The notes beneath the pieces are model-generated. The model saw only the letters and a list, made by a program, of their open reading frames with translations, had not been told where the DNA came from and did no database searches. From Amaranthus tricolor (taxonomy: Eukaryota > Streptophyta > Magnoliopsida > Caryophyllales > Amaranthaceae), in NCBI RefSeq assembly GCF_026212465.1, contig NC_080047.1, positions 40,282,922-40,346,921 of the forward strand: 64,000 nucleotides of DNA. Direction: 5' to 3'. This document shows positions 12,301-22,264 of the stretch, piece by piece (position 1 is the first letter of the stretch; each line of letters opens with the position of its first letter). The translations under genes were made by a program, and so were the position numbers.

Positions 12301-13876
12301 CTCTTGTGGCTGTAATCAACAAACTGACTATATGGCAAAGACGGAATCACATGTGTCTGGAACAAGGCCGAATCGGGAGACCAGATGTGTTACAAAGACA
12401 GAATCAGCTTCTGACGTGCACAAGCCAGTTCATCGAATCAACAAGTTTAATCAGACGGATTTTACGCGTGATAATTTTGGAAAAATTAGGATTAAGATCT
12501 CAAATTATAGTAGTACTTCAGGAAGAGATTCACCACATACGAAGAAAGTCTGGGAACCTGTAGAACCACAGAAGAGGTATCCTCGTAGTAATTCAGACTC
12601 GGACGTTACCTTAAGAATGAGATCATGTTGTTTCAAGACAGAGAATGATGAGTCTGACAAGTGCACACCGGAAGTTTGTCCCAGTGGAAGTGCTGAAAAT
12701 TTTGCTATGAATTCCCAGGTGGATGATAGTCAAGGGAACTGTCTGGTGGGGAGAAATAGCCAGAGTGGATTTGAGACGGAAGCCACATATCATCCCAAGG
12801 AAACTGCTGAAGCGGAAAATGATTCATGTTTAGCGGCAAATTCGAACCATAATGACGTTACTGATTTTCCTGTCAGCAGCAGTTCAAGTTCTGATAACTG
12901 CTCGTCATGCCAAAGCGAGGGAGACACTAATACACCATCCTCGAACCATCAAAATCTTGAATTGTCATCTATAACCGATTCAGAAGATAGTTGTGAACAG
13001 TCAGAAGGAAGAGATAGCACAGAAGGTAAAGGAATTCCAGCTTGTGTTAATGGCTCATCGGATGGTCTTGATGTCGTGAAGGAGAAAAGCGAAAGGGCTA
13101 TTGGTCAGGAAGATACCCCATCGACACAATCAAGTTTTCTGTCTCAGTTTGCTAGGAATCATTTTCCTTGGCACTCCCCTGCAAAAGCTTCTACGCATAC
13201 TCTCGACAATGGCGGTGTTGCATCTATACCGCAAGGTTTGGTTCCATCCGTGCACAACTCGGGCATTTCGTTTCCTGTTTTCCAAGGCCCATCTACTGTA
13301 GGTTACTATCATCAAAACTCCGTTCCATGGTCAACAGCTTCGGCTAATGGGTTGATTGCATATCCCCATGCAAACCCTTACCTTTTAACTAGCTCAATGG
13401 GCTATGGTCTTAATGGGGATTCAAACTTCTGCATGCATTATGGGCAAATGCAGCATTTGGCATCTCCCTTCATCAACAGTCATCCGATTCCCGTCTACCA
13501 GCCAGTTCATACAGCTAGTATGCTGAAACCACAAGAGCAGACCACTGCCCGTGAAGTCAACGGGGTAAGAGATCTCGAGTGTGAATCTAGAAGAGAGAAT
13601 GTCGTCACTCGACATCATTCATCAGGAGGCTCTGATCAACCGAACATAACCAAATCGGATACAAAAGGCGCAGGCTTCTCATTGTTCCAATTCGGCGGGC
13701 CTGTGGCTCTTCCAACCCGTAAATCTAGCGAGCAGTCTTTAGATGAGAAGAAAACCGGTGAGCTTTCTTCGTGCCATGTTGAAGGCGAGCAGAAATCTTG
13801 GAGTAAGAAAGGAACTACAATCGAAGAATACAATTTGTTTGCCACAAGGACGGGGATAGAGTTTTCGATTCATTAG
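392..13876 (+). CDS. Plant-specific NST1-like / uncharacterised nuclear-type protein, 8 exons, 1273 aa
   Basis: Exons: 392-541, 1478-1849, 1943-2202, 8503-8644, 8800-9171, 9448-9579, 10576-10704 and 11612-13876. They join without a frame break into 1273 aa. The start is the first ATG after the leader (MPGLQRNDQL). Residues 51-432 are the conserved part, with several Cys pairs (CSRC at 81-84, then CYLC, CRDC and CVHC) that could bind metal. Residues 520-563 form a Glu/Arg/Lys-rich coiled coil. The rest is Ser/Asn-rich and probably disordered, ending in FQFGGPVALP and YNLFATRTGIEFSIH. From memory this matches a single plant family (Arabidopsis AT3G58050/AT2G41960 type) often annotated stress response protein NST1-like; its biochemical role is unknown and the NST1 name rests mainly on the charged coiled coil. 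All introns are GT-AG except intron 6 (GC-AG). Intron 3 is 6300 bp and full of transposon relics. The gene looks intact. Confidence 0.9.
2945..3175 (+). pseudogene. Degenerate RTE-type LINE ORF tail
   Basis: Scattered residues across frames recall the C-terminal end of plant RTE LINE ORFs: a degraded FDHVQRTP-like segment near 3000-3025 and EWKRRIDIDDRW at about 3138-3174, compared with the family's usual EWRRRIHIAD. There are stops and frame changes, and no reverse transcriptase domain survives here. It is an old relic in intron 3. Confidence 0.35.
3680..4545 (-). pseudogene. hAT transposase N-terminal (BED zinc finger) fragment
   Basis: The minus-strand frame at 4214-4534 contains a cysteine-bearing segment followed by GEVTRLKKHLPHKRGDVASC. 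This is the hallmark of the BED zinc finger in plant Ac/RICESLEEPER-like hAT transposases (usual form G-I-T-R-L-K-x-H-L with a downstream Cys). Further minus-strand DNA to about 3680 is Ser/Asn/Gln-rich, as in the linker after the BED finger. The catalytic and dimerisation regions are absent. It is a decayed insertion in intron 3. Confidence 0.55.
6172..6712. mobile_element. hAT-type MITE, 541 bp
   Basis: The element starts TAGGGATGTCAAT and ends, in reverse complement, TAGGGATGGCAAC. It is flanked by a perfect 8-bp TSD, ATTGTATC (6164-6171 and 6713-6720). Eight-base TSDs and TAGGG-type ends indicate hAT. The subterminal DNA carries repeated GACTCGAAT/GACTCCGA-like words in both orientations, as expected of transposase-binding repeats. 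It has no coding capacity. Confidence 0.88.
7541..7915 (-). mobile_element. 5'-truncated LINE 3' end with poly(A) tail
   Basis: Sixteen T at 7541-7556 read as a poly(A) tail on the minus strand. Upstream of the tail on that strand is a 3'-UTR-like text (GGTTTTTTGAGTTAATTGCC) resembling plant L1 LINE 3' ends. The 5' limit near 7915 is a guess, and I could not find a clear TSD. Confidence 0.4.
9580..10575 (+). other. GC-AG intron 6 of the NST1-like gene
   Basis: Exon 6 ends GAACAG and the intron begins GCATGT instead of GT. The acceptor CATAG precedes 10576. No in-frame GT donor nearby keeps the frame and the conserved junction FKEQ/VEKAF. GC donors after CAG are a known minor class of U2 introns. 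The intron also hosts a Harbinger MITE. Confidence 0.7.
9853..10172. mobile_element. Harbinger/Tourist-type MITE, copy 1 (320 bp)
   Basis: The ends AACGGCACGTTTGGT and, reversed, ACGGCCTATTTGGT are imperfect inverted repeats flanked by the 3-bp TSD TTA (9850-9852 and 10173-10175). The internal sequence is a reverse-complement relative of 34350-34665. G/C-rich ...GTTTGGT ends with TTA/TAA duplications point to PIF/Harbinger. It sits in intron 6. Confidence 0.8.
11338..11426. mobile_element. Stowaway-type MITE (89 bp)
   Basis: The ends CGCCCTCTGTCCCAAAGAT and, reversed, CCACCTCCATCCCAAAGAT are inverted repeats of the Stowaway (Tc1/mariner) consensus CTCCCTCCGTCCCAAA. TA dinucleotides flank both ends (11336-11337 and 11427-11428). 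It is in intron 7 of the NST1-like gene. Confidence 0.75.
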
Positions 13877-14010
13877 TATAGCTGAGAAAGGTATAGAGAT
13901 TGCAGTTTGGAAGTCAGTCTCTGCCTACTTATTTGATAGTTGAAGTTTGTGTTCATTGTACTTTGGTACATTAATAATGCTTTGAAAAAGATCCACATAA
14001 AAGTTTTTCT
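13877..14010 (+). other. 3' UTR region of the NST1-like gene
   Basis: AT-rich DNA follows the TAG at 13874-13876. ATTAATAATGC near 13969-13980 could serve as a relaxed plant polyadenylation signal (AATAAT). The actual cleavage site is not visible. Confidence 0.35.
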
Positions 14011-15370
14011 TTTTTCTTTCGATTGATGTGTATTTTATTATCAGTTTTGGTATTGTTGAGAAAGATACAATTTGAGAGTGCCTTAATTTGAATGATATCC
14101 TCTTGTTTTTCATTGTTTGATGGTTTATACTCTTGTTTCCTCCACACATTATTAGTTTCTCATTATAATTTTCTTTTGTTTAGTTTTAACAATTAGTAAA
14201 AGAGAATAATTGAATAATACTGTGTGTATGTGTAATAATGAGATATTATTTTTTGGATATAAACCGAAAAAATGTGGAGATCATAAGCATTAACTTTACA
14301 GAATTATTAATAATATTGTGAAGCAAACAAGACTCAACTGCTACATCAACCTCAAAATCTAGACCTAGAAGAAATAGGTTGGTTTTTAGGACCATGAGAG
14401 AGGATTATGCAGATCAAGAATAGTGAAAATAGTTGGTCCACTTAACCACTAGACTAAATGTAGATGTATAGTCCACATTAATCTATGACGTACATTCACA
14501 GTATTTTGAATAATAGCAATGTATTCACACGGTTCTCATTCATATTGTATAGCACAACGACTATTTTAATATGTTTGTTTTAGAAGTGTTCTAAACAGAT
14601 TTGATGATGATATTTACCCCACCTTGGGACTGAACCCGACTTAATCTGTTTTTAAAATGAATTTAAAATAATGTAAAAATCAATGTGGACTCAAGATCCG
14701 ATTTTGAACCGACCCAAAACACCTAACACGAAATTGACCCAATAATCCGAATGAACACCTTTAATTTGTTTGAAAAGGACATGAAACTTGAGACTTTCAT
14801 GTCCAAGTCTCAACTCCCATGTACTATTCATCCCTAGCACATAAAACTTGGGACTTGTTTTCATATTTTTTTAAATCTCATCTTTAATTTATGTTTCTCT
14901 AACCAAGACATTTAGACTAAAAAGATCTAAGTATTAAATATCAAATCTCATTTTTCATGTTCTTTAAACAAAACATTCCATGTCCTTTGAACAAACACTT
15001 CCTCTGGATTGTGGGCTTGTGCTTCCCTTTGGAACAAGCAATAATACCGTTCATTAATATTTTTCCATTTGAAATATTTCACTTTAAAGAGAGAAAAATT
15101 TGATTAATATTTTTGACACATAAAAGATAAAATATATTCATGTGAGATCTCGTTAGATTCGTCTTAATGTATACGTTTTAATTATATATTTTTTATAATT
15201 TTTTATTATGTGTATTTAGAGATATTAAGGTTTAAATTTACTTTGAAAAATATACAAAAAGTAAACGGGAAGAACAAAAAGAAAGGGAGGGAGTATCTTT
15301 ACTTACCTTTTTTGCTTAACTTATATGTATGTCTTACAAAAATATTTTTAGTTAATTGTATTTAGCTAAA
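14011..15370. other. Intergenic AT-rich DNA with MITE relics
   Basis: No gene is supported. 14620-14763 is a degraded relative of the 31372-31545 hAT MITE, sharing the words ATGTAAAAATCAATGTGGAC and GAACACCT near its end. About 15265-15295 carries GGGAGGGAGTA, a Stowaway-like terminus whose partner end I could not place. Confidence 0.4.
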
Positions 15371-15374
15371 TTAC

Positions 15375-15775
15375 TTGTTCTGCAGGATTCCTGTTGTTAG
15401 TGTGTCTCGAACACCGAGATCAAGAACGTCGCAGCTTGGGGATTATGCTACTTGCGGCCTACGAGTTTTTTTGAGCGAATTTTGCAGTTTTTTTTTTCCT
15501 TGCATTTTTTATGGTTACCTTTATTTGTGGCCGATTATTTGTGAATACTTAGAGCCCAAGTTTTCTTTTAAGTAGGTTTTATTATATATACCCCTCTTAT
15601 TAGTACTAGGGTTTATTATTCACAAATTGAGAAAGATTACAAAAGAGCCATAATTATTTGTGAATTGTAATCCATCTTGTAATCTTTGCATTCATAGTGA
15701 AATTATTCGATCTTGGTGCTGGTGGACGTAGCTATCACATTGATAGTAAACCACGTTGAATCTCTCGTGTCATTT
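15375..15775 (+). mobile_element. LTR fragment, probably Ty1/copia
   Basis: The stretch GGTGGACGTAGCTATCACAT, followed by AAACCACGTTGAATCT at about 15721-15762, is the kind of text that precedes the 3' end of many plant copia LTRs. A TATATATACCCC run at about 15583-15596 could be its promoter. No matching second LTR or TSD was found, so it is a remnant. The 66-residue frame at 15375-15575 has no recognised homology. Confidence 0.4.
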
Positions 15776-16062
15776 TCTAATTGTTTGTTTAATTTCCTTA
15801 TCGTCTCATTATTGTTCATCGATATGGTTTCCGCTGTCGCTCAACAAATCCTGTAATGAAATCAAGCATTTTAATTAACAATAATACTCCATTTTTTTCA
15901 TACTTCTTATTATCTATGTAGCTGGTACAAAGTGTGGCACTGAATACAAATAACAAAAAATACAATGAAAAATGATAACAAAACAACTTGCAACATCAAA
16001 AAAAAAAAAAAAAAATTGCAACAGTAAATCTTTCATGCTATTCTGTTCATCCTGATTCCTAT
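15776..16062 (-). other. 3' flank / 3' UTR of the methyltransferase-like gene
   Basis: AT-rich DNA with a run of A near 15999-16015. It holds no coding capacity. Part of it may be 3' UTR of the minus-strand gene ending at 16063. Confidence 0.3.
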
Positions 16063-17180
16063 TCATTTCTTGAACTTCAAAACTGCCAGGTATAAGCTCA
16101 AATCGTCAACAAACTCATCCATCACAAATGAATGATCAGAAGCAACCTTTTCCAACGTCGTCTTGTCGGGTAAGTCGGAGACAACAATATCCGGGTACAG
16201 CCGTTGTAGCTGCGCCAAAGCCTGTCTGCCTTTGAGATGACTGATCACCACTCGTGCACCTGCATGCGTAACGACTGATCAGATGCCCTTCAAACTATTT
16301 CTTGTATGCATTTGCAAGATGCATCTTGAAGATAAAAAGGAATTCAAAGGGCAGCCAGTTTGTACAAAGTGCCCACAAAGGGTCCAGGAAAGGGTCCCAC
16401 CACAAGGGTCTCACATTTGGGCAAGAGGATGCTTCTAGGACTTAAACCAGTGACCTTTCAGTCATACGGAGACACCTAAACCGATGCACTACGTTCTCCA
16501 CTTATTTGTGTAGTTTCACTCAGGATTTTGAGTCTTGAGAAATCAGATAAGAAAATGATAATAGAAAGATGACAAAACCGAACTGTACCTGGTGAACAAC
16601 GAGTCGTAAGAGCTTTGAAGATCTCTTCAAGTGTAAAAGGAAGTCCGGGCAAGAAATACAGAAAAACGACATCCAAGGGTGCCCATTTTTCAGGAACGAA
16701 AATCAACTCCCCTTGCCAACACTTCACTTTGTCGTGTCTCTCTTTTATACAAGCAAGTGATAGGAGGGATTCATGAACAACAAGCAAAAGTTGGCAAGGG
16801 GTAGAGTCGACCAACCGATCAATAAATTTATCCGAACCTAGAGAAACCATAACCTTTGAGGTTCCCACGACATTTCCAGCAGAGATAATTCGGTCAGTTT
16901 TTCTGTCAAGTTCTTCAGAATTTGAGCCGTTTGATTCAAGGAATGACCAATCTTTCTCAACTAATTCATCAAAATTCATTACAGCAACGACCCCTTCTTG
17001 TGGTGGAGTTGTAGCACAAGCTAGTGAATGCTTAACAACAGATGAATGAAATTGAACAGATGACAATGCAACAGAGAGATGATGATGGCCGCATTGATTA
17101 TGAGAATTCAACTTTAATCTATTAGAAAGTGAAGGCTGTTGGCAGGTTGATGGGCTTAAGAAGAATGAAAGAGAAGACAT
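16063..17180 (-). CDS. Probable plastid-targeted methyltransferase-like protein, 2 exons, 262 aa
   Basis: Exon 1 is 17180-16589 and exon 2 is 16259-16063, with a GT-AG intron of 329 bp splitting a Gly codon. The ATG at 17178-17180 is preferred over upstream in-frame codons because the protein then begins MSSLSFFLSPSTCQQPS, a Ser-rich, acid-free start typical of a chloroplast transit peptide (about 1-55). The mature part has an alpha/beta rhythm: SAGNVVGTSKVMVSLGS (100-116), a hydrophobic LLLVVHESLL strand, CWQGELIFVPEKWAPLDVVF (154-173), LPFTLEEIFKALTTRCSPG, ARVVISH, and the final strand LYLAVLKF. This order (G-rich strand, LP...FD-like strand, helix, PG-rVVIS strand) recalls class I SAM methyltransferases of plant plastids, but the glycine-rich SAM loop is weak, so activity is doubtful. 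The family is known to me only as an uncharacterised plant plastid protein. Frames are intact. Confidence 0.78.
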
Positions 17181-18660
17181 AATAATGATGTAATCTATAT
17201 TTCTGACAATGTAATATGCCAAATTGACGACAATTAACAATCTTGTGTTATATCGATACCAATACACTCAATATCCAGGTTTCTTCATTTTCTTGCTCAG
17301 TAACCCTATACAGAATAACATACATGTTATCAGCACACTGTGACCGTATCTAGCAGTTGTTACGACACAGCGTTCTACATTCATTAACAAATGCAGATTC
17401 ACTTAAACCCAGAAAGATTAGCTGAAACAGAGAAACTAATTTAAATTTCATCTACTCAGAAGGCAAGCACATTTCAACTGAAATCGTTGGCTAAAAAAAT
17501 AAATGCAGCAACTTATCTTGCAACTACTTGTTCATGAATTGAAATTAAGTCCTAAAGCATTGGCCCTACTTTATGAGAGTTTCAATAAACAAAGTGGAAG
17601 TAGAATTTGAATTGTCATATTAAGACAAGTTTTTAATACGAAAATCTTGACTTAAAATTTGATTTCACAGTTGGGATCATAGGATATTTAATGGAAAAAA
17701 TTATAGCGCCTAAACAATCCTTAAAATTAGGGTGTTCAAAACCGGGTACCAGGTTGACCCGGATACGGATATCCGGGTACCCGCTTTTTCGGGTACCTAA
17801 AATTGTGACCCGGATATCACGGTTAAACCGGGTTGGAAACCGGATATCTGGTTTTGATTGTTTTCCAAAAATTGTGTTTTTTTTCCAAATTTCTTTGAAC
17901 ATTTTTTTATTTAATATTCAAATTCTAAATCTCTAGAAAATTAAAATACTAAACATAAATATCAGAATTCAACTTCAAAATATTAAACATAAATATCAGA
18001 ATTCAATCAAGATTACCGGCAATAGGAGTTCACTTTCATCAATCACCTTGCAAACTAATACAGACATCCTTTTTTTGTATAATTTACATATCAATATTCA
18101 ATATATCATCCATTCATGTAGATTCAATGGCAAATTAATGGAAAATCTAACTAATGAAGAAAATCCAACTTAAATTAAATAAGTACCAAAATGGCTAAAT
18201 CTCTGCGAAAATGCGAAAATGGCTAAATCTCTGTGACAAAATCGAAAATGGCAAAAAAAAATTTAAGTAAGTACCAAAAACCAGGTTTGTTTCGGATCAA
18301 GAAGATCTTGAGAAGAAGAAGAATGGTGATGAACTGAAAGAAACTTACCCAATTAAAAACGGTGAAGAAGAAGAATGGCAGTAGTCTGGATTATTGTCGA
18401 CGTCTCAACGTGAATGGTGAAGAAGAAGCAAGATGACGGCGTGAAGATTGAAGAAGATAGGAGCCTGCCGTCTCACCGTCTGGTGTCTGGACGAATTTGA
18501 GGATGCAAGCAGCAAGCAGCAAGCAGCAAGCAGGAATGAAGACGGGATTTCAAAAGGCCCAAGGTTGATTTAGCCAATTTAGGGTTTTGAAAAAAAAATT
18601 AAAAAAAAAAATTAATACAAACCGGTATCCGGGTACCCGATTTTCCAATCCTTAAACTTT

Positions 18661-19201
18661 GCCATCATTTTCATTTTATCGTCACTCCCCTCCAAATAAA
18701 ATTACGAATTTGCCCTTGATTTTTAAAAAATTACAACTTTACCACTCCTTACAAATTTCTTATTTATAATAATAATAATAATAGCAATAACAACAATAAT
18801 AATAATAATAATTAACTTTTTTATATTCTTCAAAAAGAATATAAATAAAATTAATAATAATAATAGTAATAATGATAATAATAACAACAATAATAAAATT
18901 AAAAATAATAATAATTATTCAAAAAGAAAAAAAAAAATTGAATTGCCCAGAACCGGGGTCCAATCGCCCGGTTCTGGGCGATTCAATTTTTTTTTTCTTT
19001 TTGGAAAATTAATAATAATAATAATAATAATTAGGGGTACATTTATCTATGCGAAAATAAGACTGTAACCTATGCAAAATTAGACTGAAAGTACTACTCA
19101 CAAAATAAATATGTTCACACTTCTCAATGTTGGAAATGATGTATAGTAATTTCGAGCATGAAAAATAAATATGTTCACACTCCTCAATGTTCAATCGCCT
19201 A

Positions 19202-19237
<36 letters not shown>

Positions 19238-20653
19238 AATTTTCCAAAAAGAAAAAAAAAAGGCAAAATTATATAAAACTACTTAATCTATATCCTATTT
19301 TGTAAAAAACTACCTTATGTAAAAATTTTTGCAAAAAACTACCTTATATAATACAATTGTTTGCAAAACAATATCTTATAACGATTTGTAGCCTTTAACC
19401 GTTAAGTATAACCGTTGACCCTCACGTGACAGTTACATGATTCCTGTGCAGCGGCTCAATGTTCTCCCCTCCTCTCACTTTGAGTTTTAGAATTCAACAA
19501 CCAAAACCCAGTTACTGGTGCCCACCCACGACCGGATGACCCATACCACGTCACCATCCACCCCTCGCCGGCATCTCTGGCCAGTCGCCATTCTTCGCCT
19601 GCACACCCCTGGACTTTGTTGTTCGCCACTTCTGGCTGCTGCTGCCGTGAAGTCAAGGCCACCAGATGTCGTTTAATCAGGATCTGAGCATCGATTAATT
19701 TGGTTTTAATCAAATGGACTTCGAATCTTCAATGTGTAATCTTCAATTTTAGTTGGACTTTGTTTCTGTTTCTGAGATGCATTTTCACTGAAAAAAATTG
19801 CATCTTAGATTTCTTTTGTACAAAAGGTAAACACTTGCTATTTAGCTCTATAACTGTTGCATTTTAGGCCTTTTTTTGATACTAATTCATCAGCACTATT
19901 CACCGCCGCCATAGCGTCATCTTCAAGGTTAGTTAATTGCTTCTTTTTTCGGTTTTGTAATATTAAAAATATAAATTGCTATTGATTTTGCTATTTTTTT
20001 TTGTTCTCTTGAAGTTTATTTACATGGTTTCTTTGTATTTGCTTGATTTGAGTCGATTTATTCTTGTCTTTGTATTTGCTTAAACGGTTTATCGATGGAA
20101 ATGGCAGAAAGAAAGGATTCTCGAATGAGGCTGAACTGAAATGAAGACGAAGTAAATCACGTGACTGTCACGTGAGGGTCAACGGTTATACTTTACGGTC
20201 AAAGGTCACAAACCGATAATGTTTTGCAAACAATTGTATTATATAAGGTAGTTTTTTTGCAAAAATTTTTACATAAGATAGTTTTTTACAAAATGGGGTA
20301 TAAATTAGATAGTTTTTTATAATTTTGCCAAAAAAAATTATTGAATCGCCCTGAACCGGGGTACCGGGCAATTGCACCCCGGTTCAATCGCCACTTTTTT
20401 GGCGATTGAACCGGGGTCCAATCGCCCGCTTCTGGGCGATTCAATTTTTGTTGTTATTATTATTATTACTACTATTATTATTATTAATTTTATTTATATT
20501 CTTTTTGAAGAATATAAAAAAATTAATTATTATTATTATTATTATTATTATAAATAAGAAATTTATAGGGAGTGGCAAAATTGTAATGTTTTAAAAATCA
20601 AGGGCAAATTCGTAATTTCATTTGAGGGGTGGCAATAAAATGAAAAGGGTGGC
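18661..20653. mobile_element. Long inverted-repeat element nested in the hAT element
   Basis: The arm at about 18661-18980 matches the reverse complement of about 20420-20653 over some 230-300 bp. Shared words include TCATTTTAT, ATTACGAATTTGCCCTTGAT, the AATAAT microsatellite, TATTCTTCAAAAAGAATATA and GGTCCAATCGCCCG. The outermost bases are GCCA..C and its complement. I could not define a TSD, so its class is uncertain; MULE-like or foldback is most likely. Its centre was later hit by the element at 19262-20339. Confidence 0.65.
19262..20339. mobile_element. MULE-like element with ~180-bp terminal inverted repeats (possible Pack-MULE)
   Basis: 19262-19440 matches the reverse complement of 20153-20339. 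Shared stretches include GGCAAAATTATA at the tips, CAAAAACTACCTTAT-like repeats, ACAATTGTTTGCAAAACA and GTTGACCCTCACGTGAC. Flanking bases are runs of A on both sides (19252-19261 and 20340-20347), compatible with an A-rich 8-9-bp TSD. The interior (19441-20150) is richer in GC than its surroundings and reads like a captured gene piece, but I recognise no protein in it. Confidence 0.68.
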
Positions 20654-20846
20654 GATATTTAATAACTTCCTTCCCAAAATTTGCGATCCGTATCCGACCC
20701 GAATATCCGGTTTTAAAATCGACTACCCGACCCGAATTATCCGAATTTAGTAAACCGGGTAATTTAACCGATTTTAAAAATCGGATATCAGGCATTCCAA
20801 ATTGGGTTTTTCAAATCAGATATTTTTGAACACCCCTGCTTAAAAT

Positions 20847-22264
20847 AAGAAAAAAAAATGACGATTATTGTTAAACGATTATTGTTAATTTATGATGGAA
20901 GTTCTTCCAATCTAGTTGGCTGCTTAAGGAACTTGTCCTCCATCGAAATTATGGCATTCAAAACCCTATGTAAATTTGGCTCATAGTTTCAACAGATCTC
21001 TTAAAAAAAGAATGTAATGAGAAGTTTCTAGAAATATGTTCCATAATAAAGTGATTTCGCCTATTTGCTCCTTTATGGAATATCGTTTAGTATATGGTAA
21101 ACAATCATCGTCTCTCAAAATTTTACAAAATCAACAAATGCAGTTCGACTCGTATGAATCATCCCTCGACAAGTTTGAAACACTTTAAAGTCATCCATAA
21201 CTTCATTTCTTCTCCTCTCTCTTTCCATATACACTTCACTTCTAAACTTCCTCTCTCTTTCCATATACACTTCTAAACTTCTCTAACGAGTGAATCTTCC
21301 TACGCTCCTTGATTGACTATACAAAGAAATAAGACATAGTGCATAAACAATATAACCCATTATCACATCGAGACATCACCTCGAACGATTTGGATTATGT
21401 TTTGTGGTGATTGGGTACGGTCGTTTCCAGATCAAAGAATGTGGCTACGTTCCACATTCCATATAACTATGATTATATAATAAAAGGGTCATTTGACCAT
21501 TCTACACTCTTGTGTAAATATTGATTCATTACAAGTTCTCACCAAGGCTCTCAAGGGTTTTGTGGGTCAAAGGTATGCATCCTTGTCCATGTGATAACAA
21601 AAAGAATGTTTTGTGATTCACTCTCAATTATAAACATCATTAAACAACTTTACATAATAAAAAGTACAAATGATTTAAACTGTGAAACTTGGCTCTAAAA
21701 GTGGAGACAATGTTTGCCAGAATTAATTCCAAGAATGGAAAATTAATAAATTTAGAAATAGAAACTTCTTACTAAGCCAAGGAAGGAAAATATTATTGAA
21801 GGTGTTGTCGAACTCTTTCCCACTTACTCTAGGAGTTTCTAATGAGTGGAAAGTGCATAACATGAACAGGGACCGAAATTGTTTGAGGGTATATGGTTAC
21901 GGATAACAAGCATTTTAGTCAGCATTTTTCAAGCAGGATACAAAAATGCTTAACTTATGTGATTATGTCACTCGCAGTCCATGTCTCTAAAGGCAATGAC
22001 TTTGTTTGATGATCGGCTTTTCTTAGTTCTTAAGCAGAAATGAAAGTTGAATTCATTGATTTTTGGCTCACTTTTTACCCAATTTTAAGAAACATATCCC
22101 TCTAACTTAAAACACAACAAAAAACATCAACACTTCCAGTTGGTCAAACAAACCTAACTCTTCTTACTCAATGGCCTCAAAAACCCTAATTCTCCCGCAG
22201 AAAAATCAGTTTGATAACAAACATTTGTCATGGTTAGCACTCTTTGTACTCAAGGGATTAGGTG
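20847..22264. other. Intergenic, no gene seen
   Basis: AT-rich DNA without a supported frame. A 28-30-bp word (CTCTCTTTCCATATACACTT) is repeated in tandem at about 21215-21275. Nothing else is recognisable. Confidence 0.5.

Larger units (their letters stand above)
17728..20838. mobile_element. hAT-like DNA transposon, 3111 bp, host of two nested elements
   Basis: The left end TAGGGTGTTCAAAA and the right end, in reverse complement, CAGGGGTGTTCAAAA form terminal inverted repeats. A perfect 8-bp TSD CTTAAAAT flanks them (17720-17727 and 20839-20846). Both subterminal zones are crowded with CCGGGTACC / CGGATATCC words in direct and inverted form, as in hAT elements. No transposase remains. Most of the interior (18661-20653) is an inverted-repeat element that in turn contains a MULE-like element. 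A short AGCAAGC tandem run sits at about 18504-18532. Confidence 0.85.

Noticed and set aside
11612..13876. 754-residue frame as a separate single-exon gene
   Set aside because: It begins directly after a splice acceptor and extends seven upstream exons in frame; its first Met is internal to the NST1-like protein.
15375..15575. 66-residue frame as a gene
   Set aside because: No homology, follows a splice-acceptor-like AG by chance, and lies in an LTR-like fragment.
17181..17267. Extension of the methyltransferase-like protein by 29 residues
   Set aside because: The extended N-terminus (hydrophobic, YIVRNIDYII) does not look like a transit peptide, whereas MSSLSFFLSP does; the region fits better as 5' UTR.
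19456..19713. 85-residue minus-strand frame in the MULE-like element
   Set aside because: Low-complexity composition and no recognised domain; the region is noted only as possible captured DNA.
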